The position numbers and the translations under genes are program-made. Below, piece after piece: positions 24,705 to 33,600 of a stretch of 35,989 nucleotides of DNA (position 1 is the stretch's first letter; every line of letters begins with the position of its first letter). The notes beneath the pieces were generated by a model. It had not been told where the DNA came from. It ran no database searches and saw only the letters and a program-made list of their open reading frames with translations. This stretch comes from JBCCQH01 sp039024435 (lineage in GTDB: Bacteria; Bacteroidota; Bacteroidia; J057; JADKCL01), in assembly GCA_039024435.1 (NCBI GenBank), contig JBCCQH010000078.1:1-35989 (forward strand). Reading direction: 5' to 3'.

Positions 24705-25706
24705 TCAAGAATTAAAGTCGATCTCAGTGTTGTCCCCGATGTTGACCGAATAGGCGCGGCCTTTCATGGAGCTGTCATTGCCGATGACCGAGCAGTCCAA
24801 TACGATGGAATCAAGCGAGGAATAGGCTCCAAGAATGGAATTCTGTACGATGGAATTGCGGATGATGGCATTTTCCGCAATGGCCACGTTCGGACCAATG
24901 ATGGAATTTTCGATGCTGCAGTGTTCCGAGATGTGGACCGGTGGCAAAATGACCGTATTGCGGAAACTGTATTCCATGGTTTGATTTTGGCGTTCCAGTA
25001 AGGTCTGATTGGTCTCCAAGAGGGTTTCCTTGCGCCCGCAATCAAACCAGTTGTCGACCATGTAGGTCTTGATGCGGACCCCTTCTTGGATCATACGCTG
25101 CAGGGCATCGGTGAGCTGGTATTCGTTGCGCTCCCCCCGGGCTTCCGATTGGATCATGTTTTCCAGGGCCTTGATCAGGGCCTCCACCTCCCGGATGCGG
25201 TAGAGACCGACCAGGGCGAGGTTGCTCTTGGGAATGCGCGGTTTCTCTACGACACTGGAGACGTAGCCTTCCTCGTCTAGCATCGCCACGCCGAATTTGC
25301 GCGGATCGTCCACCACCTGTACACCGACCGTCGATTCCGAAGCTTCCAGTACTGCCTTCAGGTCCACGTCAAAAATGGTATCGCCCAAGACGATGAGCGC
25401 CTCGTCCACGCCGCGAATGGCTTCGCGGGCCACCCACAACGCGTGGCCCAAACCCTCACGCGGCGATTGCACCACAAACTCGAGGTTCACGTCCTCCGAA
25501 TAGCGGTCTCGGACGTAGCCCTCGATTTTCTCGCCCAGGTAACCGATGACAAACACAAAATCCCGGATGCCCGCCGCCCGTAAGTTTTCGATGATGTGTC
25601 CCAGAATGGCTTTGCCCGCCACGGGAATCAGGGGCTTGGGTTGGGTGTGGGTGTGGGGCCGGAGTTTGGTGCCGACCCCGGCCACGGGAATGATAGCTTT
25701 GATCAT
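24705..25706 (-). CDS. Sugar-phosphate nucleotidyltransferase (RmlA/GlmU-like) with left-handed beta-helix tail
   Basis: A 333-residue enzyme that activates a sugar 1-phosphate with an NTP, releasing pyrophosphate, for polysaccharide or glycan precursor synthesis. The nucleotide-binding signature is PVAGVGTKLRPHTHTQPKPL (7-26), with Lys14 where most relatives have Arg. LGDTIFDVD (108-116) carries the metal-binding Asp, and VEKPRIP (153-159) and GLYR (167-170) line the active site. Residues about 253-325 are hexapeptide repeats (left-handed beta helix: IENSIIGPNVAIAENAIIRN). This tail is shorter than the acetyltransferase domain of GlmU, so acyl transfer is not expected. The sugar is not determined; glucose-1-phosphate with dTTP or UTP is the usual annotation. 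Confidence 0.9.
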   Translation of the reverse strand: MIKAIIPVAGVGTKLRPHTHTQPKPLIPVAGKAILGHIIENLRAAGIRDFVFVIGYLGEKIEGYVRDRYSEDVNLEFVVQSPREGLGHALWVAREAIRGVDEALIVLGDTIFDVDLKAVLEASESTVGVQVVDDPRKFGVAMLDEEGYVSSVVEKPRIPKSNLALVGLYRIREVEALIKALENMIQSEARGERNEYQLTDALQRMIQEGVRIKTYMVDNWFDCGRKETLLETNQTLLERQNQTMEYSFRNTVILPPVHISEHCSIENSIIGPNVAIAENAIIRNSIVQNSILGAYSSLDSIVLDCSVIGNDSSMKGRAYSVNIGDNTEIDFNS

Positions 25707-25792
25707 ATTGGGATCGGTTCAGAAGCAATGAGCGGTAAAAATAGGGAAAAACCACGCCGGCGCAAAGCTCAAAAGCGGCAGCCATGCCTGGC

Positions 25793-25830
25793 CCAAAAAG
25801 CCGTAGGGACACCCAACGGGCATCCCTACG
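25793..25830 (-). terminator. 13-bp hairpin terminator (possible dispersed repeat) after Lys/Cys-rich gene
   Basis: Read on the minus strand, CGTAGGGATGCCC pairs with GGGTGTCCCTACG around a 3-base GTT loop, with two G.U pairs. GGCTTTTT follows. It lies just downstream of the stop at 25884 and should terminate that gene. Such GTAGGG...CCCTAC hairpins also occur as dispersed repeats in other genomes. Confidence 0.65.
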
Positions 25831-25883
25831 CCTGAAACTGGCCATGGCCCCGTCTGGGTGCGCGACCAGCAATATCGGTATCG

Positions 25884-26342
25884 TTACTGGACCTCCCCGG
25901 AGGTCATTTTCGCCGATTTTGACTTGCAGCAAGATTTTTTGACGCCAGTACACGCCTTCTTGGATTTGACCTTCTGCTTGTTGCTGCCCGCAGAAGCCGA
26001 AGTCTCGGTCACACTTCCGCTGAGGGCAGCGGACTTGGACTTGCTGCACGCCTTGGTCTTAACGGCACCGGAGCATGCCTTTTTCTTGCTGACCTCAGCG
26101 TTGCTGCCGGCGGAAGCCGTGGTTTCGGTGACGTTTCCCCCGACGGCGGTGGCCTTCTTCATCCCGGCGCAGGTCATGGCGCAGGACTTCTTCTTGGCCG
26201 GAGCGGCGTCCGTGACGGTAGCCGAAACCACTTTCCCCTCGGTGGGAGCGGAGGCTTCGGTCTGGGCGTAGGCAAGGGAGCCGAACATGATGCTGCCGAT
26301 CATCAGGCCGCAAATCATGAAAATCTTAGTGAGCTTTTCCAT
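25884..26342 (-). CDS. Small secreted Lys/Cys-rich repetitive protein
   Basis: A 152-residue protein with a clear signal peptide (IFMICGLMIGSIMFGSLAYA-Q, cleavage about residue 26). The mature part consists of three basic cysteine blocks (KKKSCAMTCAGMKK, then KKKACSG..KTKACSKSKSA, then KKACTGVKKSCCKSKSAK). They are separated by nearly identical linkers GNVTETTASAGSN and GSVTETSASAGSN. Seven cysteines and about 25 lysines lie in roughly 125 residues. No family was recognised. Cys pairs on a basic scaffold would suit metal binding, disulfide cross-linking or interaction with an acidic polymer such as DNA or exopolysaccharide; none is shown. The gene is followed by a terminator and preceded by 150 bases with no evident gene. 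Confidence 0.75.
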   Translation of the reverse strand: MEKLTKIFMICGLMIGSIMFGSLAYAQTEASAPTEGKVVSATVTDAAPAKKKSCAMTCAGMKKATAVGGNVTETTASAGSNAEVSKKKACSGAVKTKACSKSKSAALSGSVTETSASAGSNKQKVKSKKACTGVKKSCCKSKSAKMTSGEVQ

Positions 26343-26492
26343 ATCGGTGCGATTTAAGGGTTATCAAAAGAGGAAGACGTGAACCTCGTGATTTCAAGCA
26401 GGAAGTTACAGGAATTTCCTTCCTGAACAACGTCCCGCCCCCTGGTTTCTTGCAATTGTCCCAAAATAGCGGGCCGTGATCCAGGCAAATGC

Positions 26493-27149
26493 TCATTTTG
26501 GGCCTTGCAGCAGCTTCCAGGGACCGACCGCCAGGGCCGCCCCGATGACCGGGGCCACGAGGTAAATCCAGATGTGGGTGAGGTTGGCGTTGACGAGGGC
26601 GGGGGCCAGCGAACGGGCGGGGTTCATCGAAGCCCCACAAATCGGGCCGGCAAAGGCAGCTTCCAGCATAACCACCAAGCCGATGACCACGCCGGCGGTC
26701 AGCCCTTGCTCCCGCGATCCGGTAGCCACCTGGAGGATCACCAGCATCAAAATGAAAGTCAGGACAATCTCCAGGACAAAGGATTGCAACGGCGGACCCG
26801 CCGGCAGGGTTTCCCCCAGGGTCGGAGTTTCCGGGAAAATGAACCGCAGCGCCGCACTTGCCAGCAGGGCCCCGGCCGACTGTGCCAAGAGATATCCGGG
26901 AACGCGCCGCCCGGGAAATTTGCCCGCCAACCAAAAAGCGAGGGTCACTGCCGGATTGATGTGAGCACCGGATACCTCGCCGAAACTGTAAATGACGGCC
27001 GTCACGATGGCCCCGAAGCTGAAGGCAATGCCCAAATGGCCCACGGTGCCGCCGGAAGCAACATCGACGACGATGGCACCGGTTCCGCAGAAAAGCAGCA
27101 GGGCCGTTCCCAGGAATTCCGCAAAGTAGGCTTTCGGGGCGTCGCTCAT
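26493..27149 (-). CDS. MIP-family channel (aquaporin-like)
   Basis: A 218-residue, six-helix membrane channel with both NPA half-helices: INPAV (64-68) and MNPARS (175-180). By alignment to E. coli AqpZ the four pore-filter positions are Phe45, Ala164, Ala173 and Arg179. AqpZ has Phe, His, Thr and Arg. The loss of His and Thr would widen the pore, so solutes beyond water (glycerol, urea, metalloids) are possible. ATG 27149 gives the proper N-terminus MSDAPKAYFAEFLGT, and an open extension to 27284 belongs to the overlapping upstream gene. It shares the ATGA overlap 27146-27149 with that gene, so they are co-translated. Confidence 0.93.
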   Translation of the reverse strand: MSDAPKAYFAEFLGTALLLFCGTGAIVVDVASGGTVGHLGIAFSFGAIVTAVIYSFGEVSGAHINPAVTLAFWLAGKFPGRRVPGYLLAQSAGALLASAALRFIFPETPTLGETLPAGPPLQSFVLEIVLTFILMLVILQVATGSREQGLTAGVVIGLVVMLEAAFAGPICGASMNPARSLAPALVNANLTHIWIYLVAPVIGAALAVGPWKLLQGPK

Positions 27150-28003
27150 CCTTTGACCTCGATCAGCGCTTTCATTCCCCGCTCCAACCCGTCGGTCACC
27201 AGGGCAAACTGAGCCGGACCGGTGGATTCCGCAACGACCTTGGACCAGGGCAAGAGGATCCCCAGCCAGCCTTCGGTGTGCCATTGCAAGTCGCCGGTCA
27301 GTGCGGGTAGTGCCGTGCGGTTCACGTCATCTGAGGGATAGCAAGTCAAGTGAAAATACGGCTCGGCGCAATTGTAGTCATCGCCCGGTGCGTAGCCTAC
27401 GCCCAGGTGCCAAAAGTCATCGCCCTTCGCCAGCCGGCGGCGCGAGGACAGGTCAAAGTGATGGGGCCAGGTGCGCACCGATTGCCAAAGTTGGTACCGG
27501 GACGCCACGTAGTTCAGGATCACTTGGGCATTGTGGAAAGTCCGGGCAAACTCGACAAATGCTTCCGGATCACCCAGCGCAAATGGCGCTCCGTCGGCCT
27601 GCGGATAAGCGGGGATTTCGTATGGGAGTTCGGGATCGATGGGCTCCGGATCAATGCCGAGGGCTTTGAGTTCGGTTCTCAGCCAGGCAAATCCGGCGGA
27701 GTAGGTAGTGCCGTCAAGGGAAAGTTGGGCAAAGGAATCGCCCCGGGGCGTGCAGAGGTGCAGGCTCAGGTCCGCCGGACGCAGCCCGACGCGGCATTCG
27801 AAGCGGCCGGGAATGGACCAGCCCAGCCACATCCGGGTGGACGCAAGCCATTCGAGGTTCCCAAAGATGTCCCAGGGATGGTGAGGCAGTAGGTGCCGGC
27901 CCGCCGCCGAAACGATTTGCACGGCTTGGTGGACCTGGCGCTTGGCGGCGACCAGGCGCGGCAATTCTTTGAGGGTCAGTGCCTCCCAGCGCGTAGAATC
28001 CAT
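27146..28003 (-). CDS. Conserved protein of unknown function coupled to the aquaporin
   Basis: A 285-residue cytosolic-looking protein starting at ATG 28003 (MDSTRWEALT). An extension to 28129 is open but not protein-like. Landmarks are PHHPWDIFGNLEW (40-52), TWPHHFDLSS (178-187), GVGYAPGDD (201-209) and EPYFHLTCYP (214-223), with many His, Trp and Asp residues, which suggests a metal or small-molecule site. The order of segments loosely resembles DUF5996, but I would not assign it. Its stop overlaps the aquaporin start, so the two products probably serve one process, perhaps handling whatever solute the channel passes; this is inference. Confidence 0.75.
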   Translation of the reverse strand: MDSTRWEALTLKELPRLVAAKRQVHQAVQIVSAAGRHLLPHHPWDIFGNLEWLASTRMWLGWSIPGRFECRVGLRPADLSLHLCTPRGDSFAQLSLDGTTYSAGFAWLRTELKALGIDPEPIDPELPYEIPAYPQADGAPFALGDPEAFVEFARTFHNAQVILNYVASRYQLWQSVRTWPHHFDLSSRRRLAKGDDFWHLGVGYAPGDDYNCAEPYFHLTCYPSDDVNRTALPALTGDLQWHTEGWLGILLPWSKVVAESTGPAQFALVTDGLERGMKALIEVKG

Positions 28004-28545
28004 AGCGTTCTGGTATTGATATTGGCGAAGCCGGTGCCCGATGACAATCGGCCGGAATCGGGGGCGGCTCCTACTCACCATCCCATCTTTCCGGCCTGCC
28101 CGAAGTCCCGATTGTTTTTGTCCCGGCAATATAGTCGATCTTTTTCACCACTGCGATCTGGAAGCTAAATTTAGGGGAGGAAATGGCGGAACCAGATGTC
28201 GCAAATGAATTCCAGATGCCGCTTTAAAATTGGTTTTTGAAATTTGCAATCGCAGATTTTTTTGTCCACCGAAGCTTATTTTGGAGTCCATAGCCCAAGC
28301 TATGGGCGAGAAAATAGCTGAAGAGGGGCGGACAAAGATGCCGTAGCAAAATCGCAGAATTAAATTTAAACAGCCTCTCAAATTTTGATTATTTTATTTT
28401 GAGATTGGAGGAGGGATTCGAAGGTAAAGAAATCGTGATTGGAAGATTATGATAACGGAAAATCCCCGTCTTCCCGATTGATTTCCGCAGTACAGGCAGT
28501 ATCTTCTTTCTGCTTCGATCAACTTAATTGCTTCACGCTCACTGC
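28004..28545. other. Divergent non-coding region containing palindromic element B
   Basis: No gene is visible. The region holds a small inverted repeat (CCGAT GACA ATCGG) near 28040, the palindromic mobile element copy B at 28215-28377, and an AT-rich stretch up to the kinase start. Promoters for the minus-strand pair and for the kinase must lie here, but no clean Bacteroidota box was found. Confidence 0.45.
28215..28377 (+). mobile_element. MITE-like palindromic element, copy B
   Basis: The right end TTTAAACAGCCTC is the perfect complement of the left end of copy C. Its own left end has decayed to GATGCCGCTTTAAA. The apex is a perfect CCATAG-CCCAAG-CTATGG hairpin, and both arms pair along most of their roughly 75 bases. 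The right flank is TCA and the left flank CCA, again near a TNA duplication. It lies between divergent genes and in the same orientation as copies A and C. There is no coding capacity. Confidence 0.82.
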
Positions 28546-30420
28546 ATGTTAAAAACGGTTCGCGGCCAGCTCTTATCTGCTTTCATCGTCATCGCCCTAA
28601 TTGCCGGTTCGACGGGTCTGTGGGGCTTGTACCTGCACCAAAAGGCGACGCAACTGTCCGCCCTGGCTTCGGAGATGGATGCAGTTTTACTCAAGGCGAT
28701 GGAAATGAGCTTATTGGAGGGGGATGTTCTGCGCTATGACGGCATCGATCCGGAGTTTTTTGCGAGGGGAACGAGTGAGCGGCTCACCGCGCACCGGGCG
28801 ACAACCTACGAGATCGACTCGTTACTGAGCCAGATGCGGGCCGGAGGACAACTGGAGCTGATCAGCAGAGGAGGGGACAACTGGGAAGCAACTTTTCGGA
28901 ACGTTCAGAAAAATCTGCGTGCCTACCGCGACTCGTTTGCCACTTTGGTGGATTATCAATTGCAGCGGGGCTTCAAGGACGCCGGGGTCATCGGGGAGAT
29001 GCGGCACAAAATTCACGCGCTCGAAGACGATCATCCCGGGGTGGAAGTGAAGCATGTGCTGATGTTGCGGCGCCACGAAAAAGATTACATCATCCACAAG
29101 GACAGCCAGTACCTCGGGAAGCTGGAAGGGCTGGCCGGGGAGTTGATTGCGGGCCTGGAATCCCGTGGGGACGCCGAACGGCATGCCCGGGTGATCGATT
29201 TGCTGGCGGGCTACCGCGCGGATTTCCGCCGGATGGTGGAGTTAGAGGCGCGCTTGGGCTTAAACAACCGCGGGGGGCTCATGGCGGAGACCCAGAGGCA
29301 GGCGCGGGCTACGGCCCAAGGTTTGACCCGGCTCGGCGACAGCATTCACGCCAGTGTGGCCGAGCAGAACCGGAGCTACCATACGCTGCTGATTGTGGTG
29401 GGGATCGGGTCGGTGGCCCTGGCGGTATTCCTCGGATTTTTGCTTTCGCGGGGGATCACCCGCCCGATCCAGCGCCTGACCGATTCGGTTCGGGAGGCGG
29501 TGGCGAACAACTTTGCCCGGGCGACGCCGGTGCGCAAGGATGCCTACGCGGCCGAGGTCAATCAGCTCGCGGCGGACTTTGAGCGGATGCTGGACGAGAT
29601 CCGCAAGCGCCTGGCCGAGGTCCGGCAACAAGCCCGCACCATGGACACCCAAAACAAGGTCTTGAAGGCGCTCAACCACCAGTTGACCGAATCGGAGCAG
29701 CGGCTTTCTCGGATCAACCGCGTCAAGGACAAGATGCTGTCCATCGTGTCCCACGATCTGCGCAGCCCCCTCAACTCGATGCAGGGCTACCTGGAACTGT
29801 TGGAGACGCAGGTGGGGATGTTTACGCCCCGGCAGACGGAAGAATTTGCCAATGCGATGCGGCGCAAGGTTACGGGCGTCGTGCAACTGCTGGACAATTT
29901 GCTGCGCTGGTCCCTGTTTCAGTCGGGGGAGCTGGAGTTCAATCCGCAGCCGGTAGACGTCCGGGAGATTGCCGCGCGGAACATTGACCTGTACGAAGAC
30001 ATCGCTCGGGAAAAAGGCGTGGCGCTGAAAATGATCGGTCAGGGACCGGCTACCGCCCGGGCGGACGAAGTGATGCTGGATTTTGTATTGCGGAACTTGC
30101 TTTCAAACGCGATTAAATTCTCGCCGCAAGGGGCGGAAGCGACGATTTCCTGCGGTGGTTCAGCGACCCAAGTGGAAGTCGCGGTGATCGACCAGGGGGT
30201 GGGGATGACCGAGGAGCAGTTGCAGCGCTTGCTGGACCGGGGAGAGCACTTTACCACCACCGGAACCAACCAGGAAAAAGGAACCGGCCTGGGCATGACG
30301 CTGGTGATGGATTTCTTGGAAAAGATGAACGGCCAGATGCGCATCGACAGTGCGCCGGGCCAAGGCACGTCGGTGTATTTTAGCCTTCCGGTAGCGGTAC
30401 CGGATGAAGCACTTGCCTGA
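28546..30420 (+). CDS. Sensor histidine kinase with HBM-like sensor and HAMP domain
   Basis: A 624-residue kinase starting at ATG 28546; an in-frame TTG at 28528 is less likely. TM1 covers about 9-29 and TM2 about 280-301. The extracytoplasmic region between them (250 residues) is all helical and has the LRRHEKDYII motif (174-183) typical of helical-bimodular (HBM) sensors, which bind small organic acids in other proteins. A HAMP domain (302-355) and a coiled coil follow. The kinase core has the H box SIVSHDLRSPLNS (His403), the N box RNLLSNAIKFSP (516-527), G1 DQGVGM (549-554) and G2 GTGLGM (579-584). No receiver domain and no neighbouring response regulator are present, so the output is unknown. 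Confidence 0.93.
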   Translation: MLKTVRGQLLSAFIVIALIAGSTGLWGLYLHQKATQLSALASEMDAVLLKAMEMSLLEGDVLRYDGIDPEFFARGTSERLTAHRATTYEIDSLLSQMRAGGQLELISRGGDNWEATFRNVQKNLRAYRDSFATLVDYQLQRGFKDAGVIGEMRHKIHALEDDHPGVEVKHVLMLRRHEKDYIIHKDSQYLGKLEGLAGELIAGLESRGDAERHARVIDLLAGYRADFRRMVELEARLGLNNRGGLMAETQRQARATAQGLTRLGDSIHASVAEQNRSYHTLLIVVGIGSVALAVFLGFLLSRGITRPIQRLTDSVREAVANNFARATPVRKDAYAAEVNQLAADFERMLDEIRKRLAEVRQQARTMDTQNKVLKALNHQLTESEQRLSRINRVKDKMLSIVSHDLRSPLNSMQGYLELLETQVGMFTPRQTEEFANAMRRKVTGVVQLLDNLLRWSLFQSGELEFNPQPVDVREIAARNIDLYEDIAREKGVALKMIGQGPATARADEVMLDFVLRNLLSNAIKFSPQGAEATISCGGSATQVEVAVIDQGVGMTEEQLQRLLDRGEHFTTTGTNQEKGTGLGMTLVMDFLEKMNGQMRIDSAPGQGTSVYFSLPVAVPDEALA

Positions 30421-30446
30421 TCGGTTTGGATCCGAGAAATGTACTG

Positions 30447-30473
30447 GGCAAAGTCGCCGAATTAAATTTAAAT
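30447..30473 (+). repeat. Relic right end of the palindromic element
   Basis: GGCAAAGTCGCCGAATTAAA plus TTTAAAT matches the right end of copy B at about 22 of 27 positions, and the similarity continues weakly upstream (AAATGTACT against AAGATGCCGTA). The terminal GCCTC is lost. It lies 26 bases after the kinase stop. Confidence 0.5.
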
Positions 30474-30645
30474 CCCTTCTGCGCTGGAATGGAAAAAAAG
30501 CTCTACATTTACTTGCCGCATTTGCCTGTGGCAATGCGAACGCTTCAACTACTGCTATTCTGTGTCGCTTCTGCCTCTCGTCAATGCGCTCTGTGGCCCT
30601 GGCCACCTGCTTTCTAAAAATCAATCATCCGCAAGAAGAAATTTT

Positions 30646-33600
30646 ATGACCGGTAATTGTTTGCCCTCCTGTTGCCTGCTCAATCCCCGTTTTTCTGTTC
30701 TGACTGCTTTTATTTTCCTGTTGACTTACTTCAGTGCCCCTGAGGTAGCGGCGCAGACTCCGTGCCCGTTTACGGGAACGGGTTTGAACGCCGGACCCAT
30801 TGGTGTGCTGAATGCAGGCGATAGCATTTGCTTCCCGGCCGGGACAAGTGGTTATTCCCCGGGGGACAACGTAGGCTTTTCTGGGTTTACTGTCGGTCAG
30901 GCGTATACGGTGAGCATCTGTGGTCAAACTACCAATCCTGTGACGAGTTCCGCGAATACTTATCTGGCGATTTGGGATTCTACGGGAATGAACTTGGTTG
31001 GGGAATCACTCGGCGGAACTTGTGGGGATGGGGATGATGAGCAGATTACTTTTGTGGCGACCGATGCCAGTCATGTTGTCGTTTTGCGGAAAGAAAATTG
31101 CCTAAGCGATCCATCACCTACTGATCTCTGCATTATAGCCTGTCCCTTGGGAACCATCACCACCGATCCGACGGACCTGACGGCCTGTCCGGATGCGACA
31201 GTTATGTTTGCTGCCGATACAGCCGGCGGTGGCGGTGCGGATAGCCTGCGCTGGGAAGTCTCGACCGATATGGGGACTACCTGGACAATTCTGAAAGATC
31301 TGGCTCCCTACTCCGGGACGAACACCCTGATGCTGACGATCAATCCGACGACAATCGGGCTCAACGGCAACCAGTACCGGATGCAAAAGTACAACTGTAG
31401 TCCGCCGATCGGGAGGGCTTCCGCTGCGGCTACGCTGACCGTGGAGGACAACCAGGATCCGGTCATTGTCTGTCCCGCCAACCAGACCGCTAACGTTGAC
31501 GCCAACTGCGAGACGGTGTTGCCGGACTATATTGGCGCGGCGACGGTGACCGACAATTGCACCACCATGCCCACGGTCACCCAAAGTCCGATGCCCGGCG
31601 GCACCATCTCCGGGGTGCCCACGACGGTCCCCATTACCCTGATCGCAAACGACGGAAACTCGAATATGGACACCTGTATGTTTGACTACATCCAGGTGGA
31701 TGCGGATGGCCCGACGATCAATTGTCCCATGAGTAGTGATACCGTATTCTTGGACGCGACTTGCACTGCCATGCTCCCCAAGTACGACACCTTATTCACC
31801 ATCACCGATAACTGTGATGCGATGCCAATGGTCACCCAAAGCCCCATGTCCGGCATGGCGCTGACCGGAGTCGGTACGATAACTCCGGTCACCCTGACCC
31901 TGACCGACGTGAGCGGAAATACAACTATCTGCTCTTTCAATTCCGTCACCGCCGATTCCTCCCTGCCGGTATTGACGTGTCCGATGGCCCAGGAGATTTT
32001 CCTCGATGGAAATTGCGACGGTGTCCTGGGCAACTACGTTCCTTTGACTTCGGTGACCGACAACTGCACTTCCATGCCCGCTATTACTCAGCTCCCGATT
32101 GCCGGTACTGTGGTCACGGGAACCGGACTGGAAAGCGTAACCATGTCCTCGGATGATGGGAACGGCAACGTGGGGAATTGTTTGGTGTTTGTCAATAAAA
32201 TCGACAATACCCCACCGAATGTGACGTGTCCACCGAATCAGGCGGTTCCCTCCAATGCTTTCTGCCAGGTCATTCTCCCCAACTTTGCCGATTTGGCCAC
32301 CGTCGCGGACAATTGCGATACCATTCCTGGGATCATTCAGAACCCTTCCCCGTCGATCCCCCTCTCCGGCGGATTTGGGACCACGCAGTCGATTACCCTG
32401 ACCGCCACCGATATCAACGGCAATTCCTCCGATTGCTCCTTCACGATAACCATCGGCGATACCACGCGGCCCATGCTGACTTGTCCCACCGACCAAAACG
32501 TGGTGGTAGACGCCAGTTGCAGCGCGATCCTGAGCGATTACGTGGGGTCAACTTCGGCCGTCGACAATTGTGATCCCTCACTCACCATTACCCAGAGTCC
32601 GATGGCCGGCACAGTGCTCTCCGCGAACAATTCCCCGGTATCCGTGACCATGTCGGTTGCCGATGCCGCGATGAATGCCCGCAGCTGCACTTTCCTGGTG
32701 ACGGTGCAAGACAATGATGCTCCGGTGCTCACCTGCCCGCCCAATCAGACCGTTGGTCTCACGGTCAACTGTACCGACACTTTGCTGGACTATACTTTGC
32801 AGACCACGACGACGGACAACTGCACTATGAGCCCGACTCTGATGCAGTCGCCGGCCCCGGGCACAGTATTTTCCGGGGTCGGATCGGCCTTTGTGACCAT
32901 CACTTCGGAAGATGCATTTGCCAACTCAAACACCTGCACCTTTGAAGTAATGCGGGAGGATACGACCCGTCCGACCCTCAACTGCCCCGTCAACCAGAAT
33001 TTCGTGGTGGACGCGAACTGCGGTGCCACCCTGCCCGACTACCTGCCTCAGGCCGGGATCACCGACAACTGCACCGCCAATCCCACCAACACCCAAACCC
33101 CGCCCGCCGGAAGCACCTTCACTGGAATCGGGACGCCGATCACGGTCACGCTCATGACTAGCGATGCCAGCTCCAATAGCAATACTTGTTCCTTCGTCGC
33201 CACGTTGGCGGATCAGACCGCGCCCACGGTGACTTGCCCGCCCAACCAGACCTTGGTGACGGATGCCTCTTGCTCGGTCAGCATTCCCGACTATCTGGGG
33301 CAGGCCAGCGTAGCCGACAACTGCGATTCCAATCCGTCCCTGGTGCAGAGTCCGGTTATCGGCTCCACCGCCACGGGAGCCAACTCCGTCGTCACGGTCA
33401 CGATTACCGGTACCGACGCCAGCTCCAACCAGGATGATTGTAGCTTTTCGGTTACCCTCGCGGACAATACCCCACCGGTCATCGGCTGTCCGGTGGATCA
33501 GACCCTGACCGCCGATACCGTCTGCGCGGCCAGTCTGCCCGATTTTACTGCCCTGGCCTCCACCTCGGACAACTGTGATGTGAGTCCGCTGGTGACCCAG

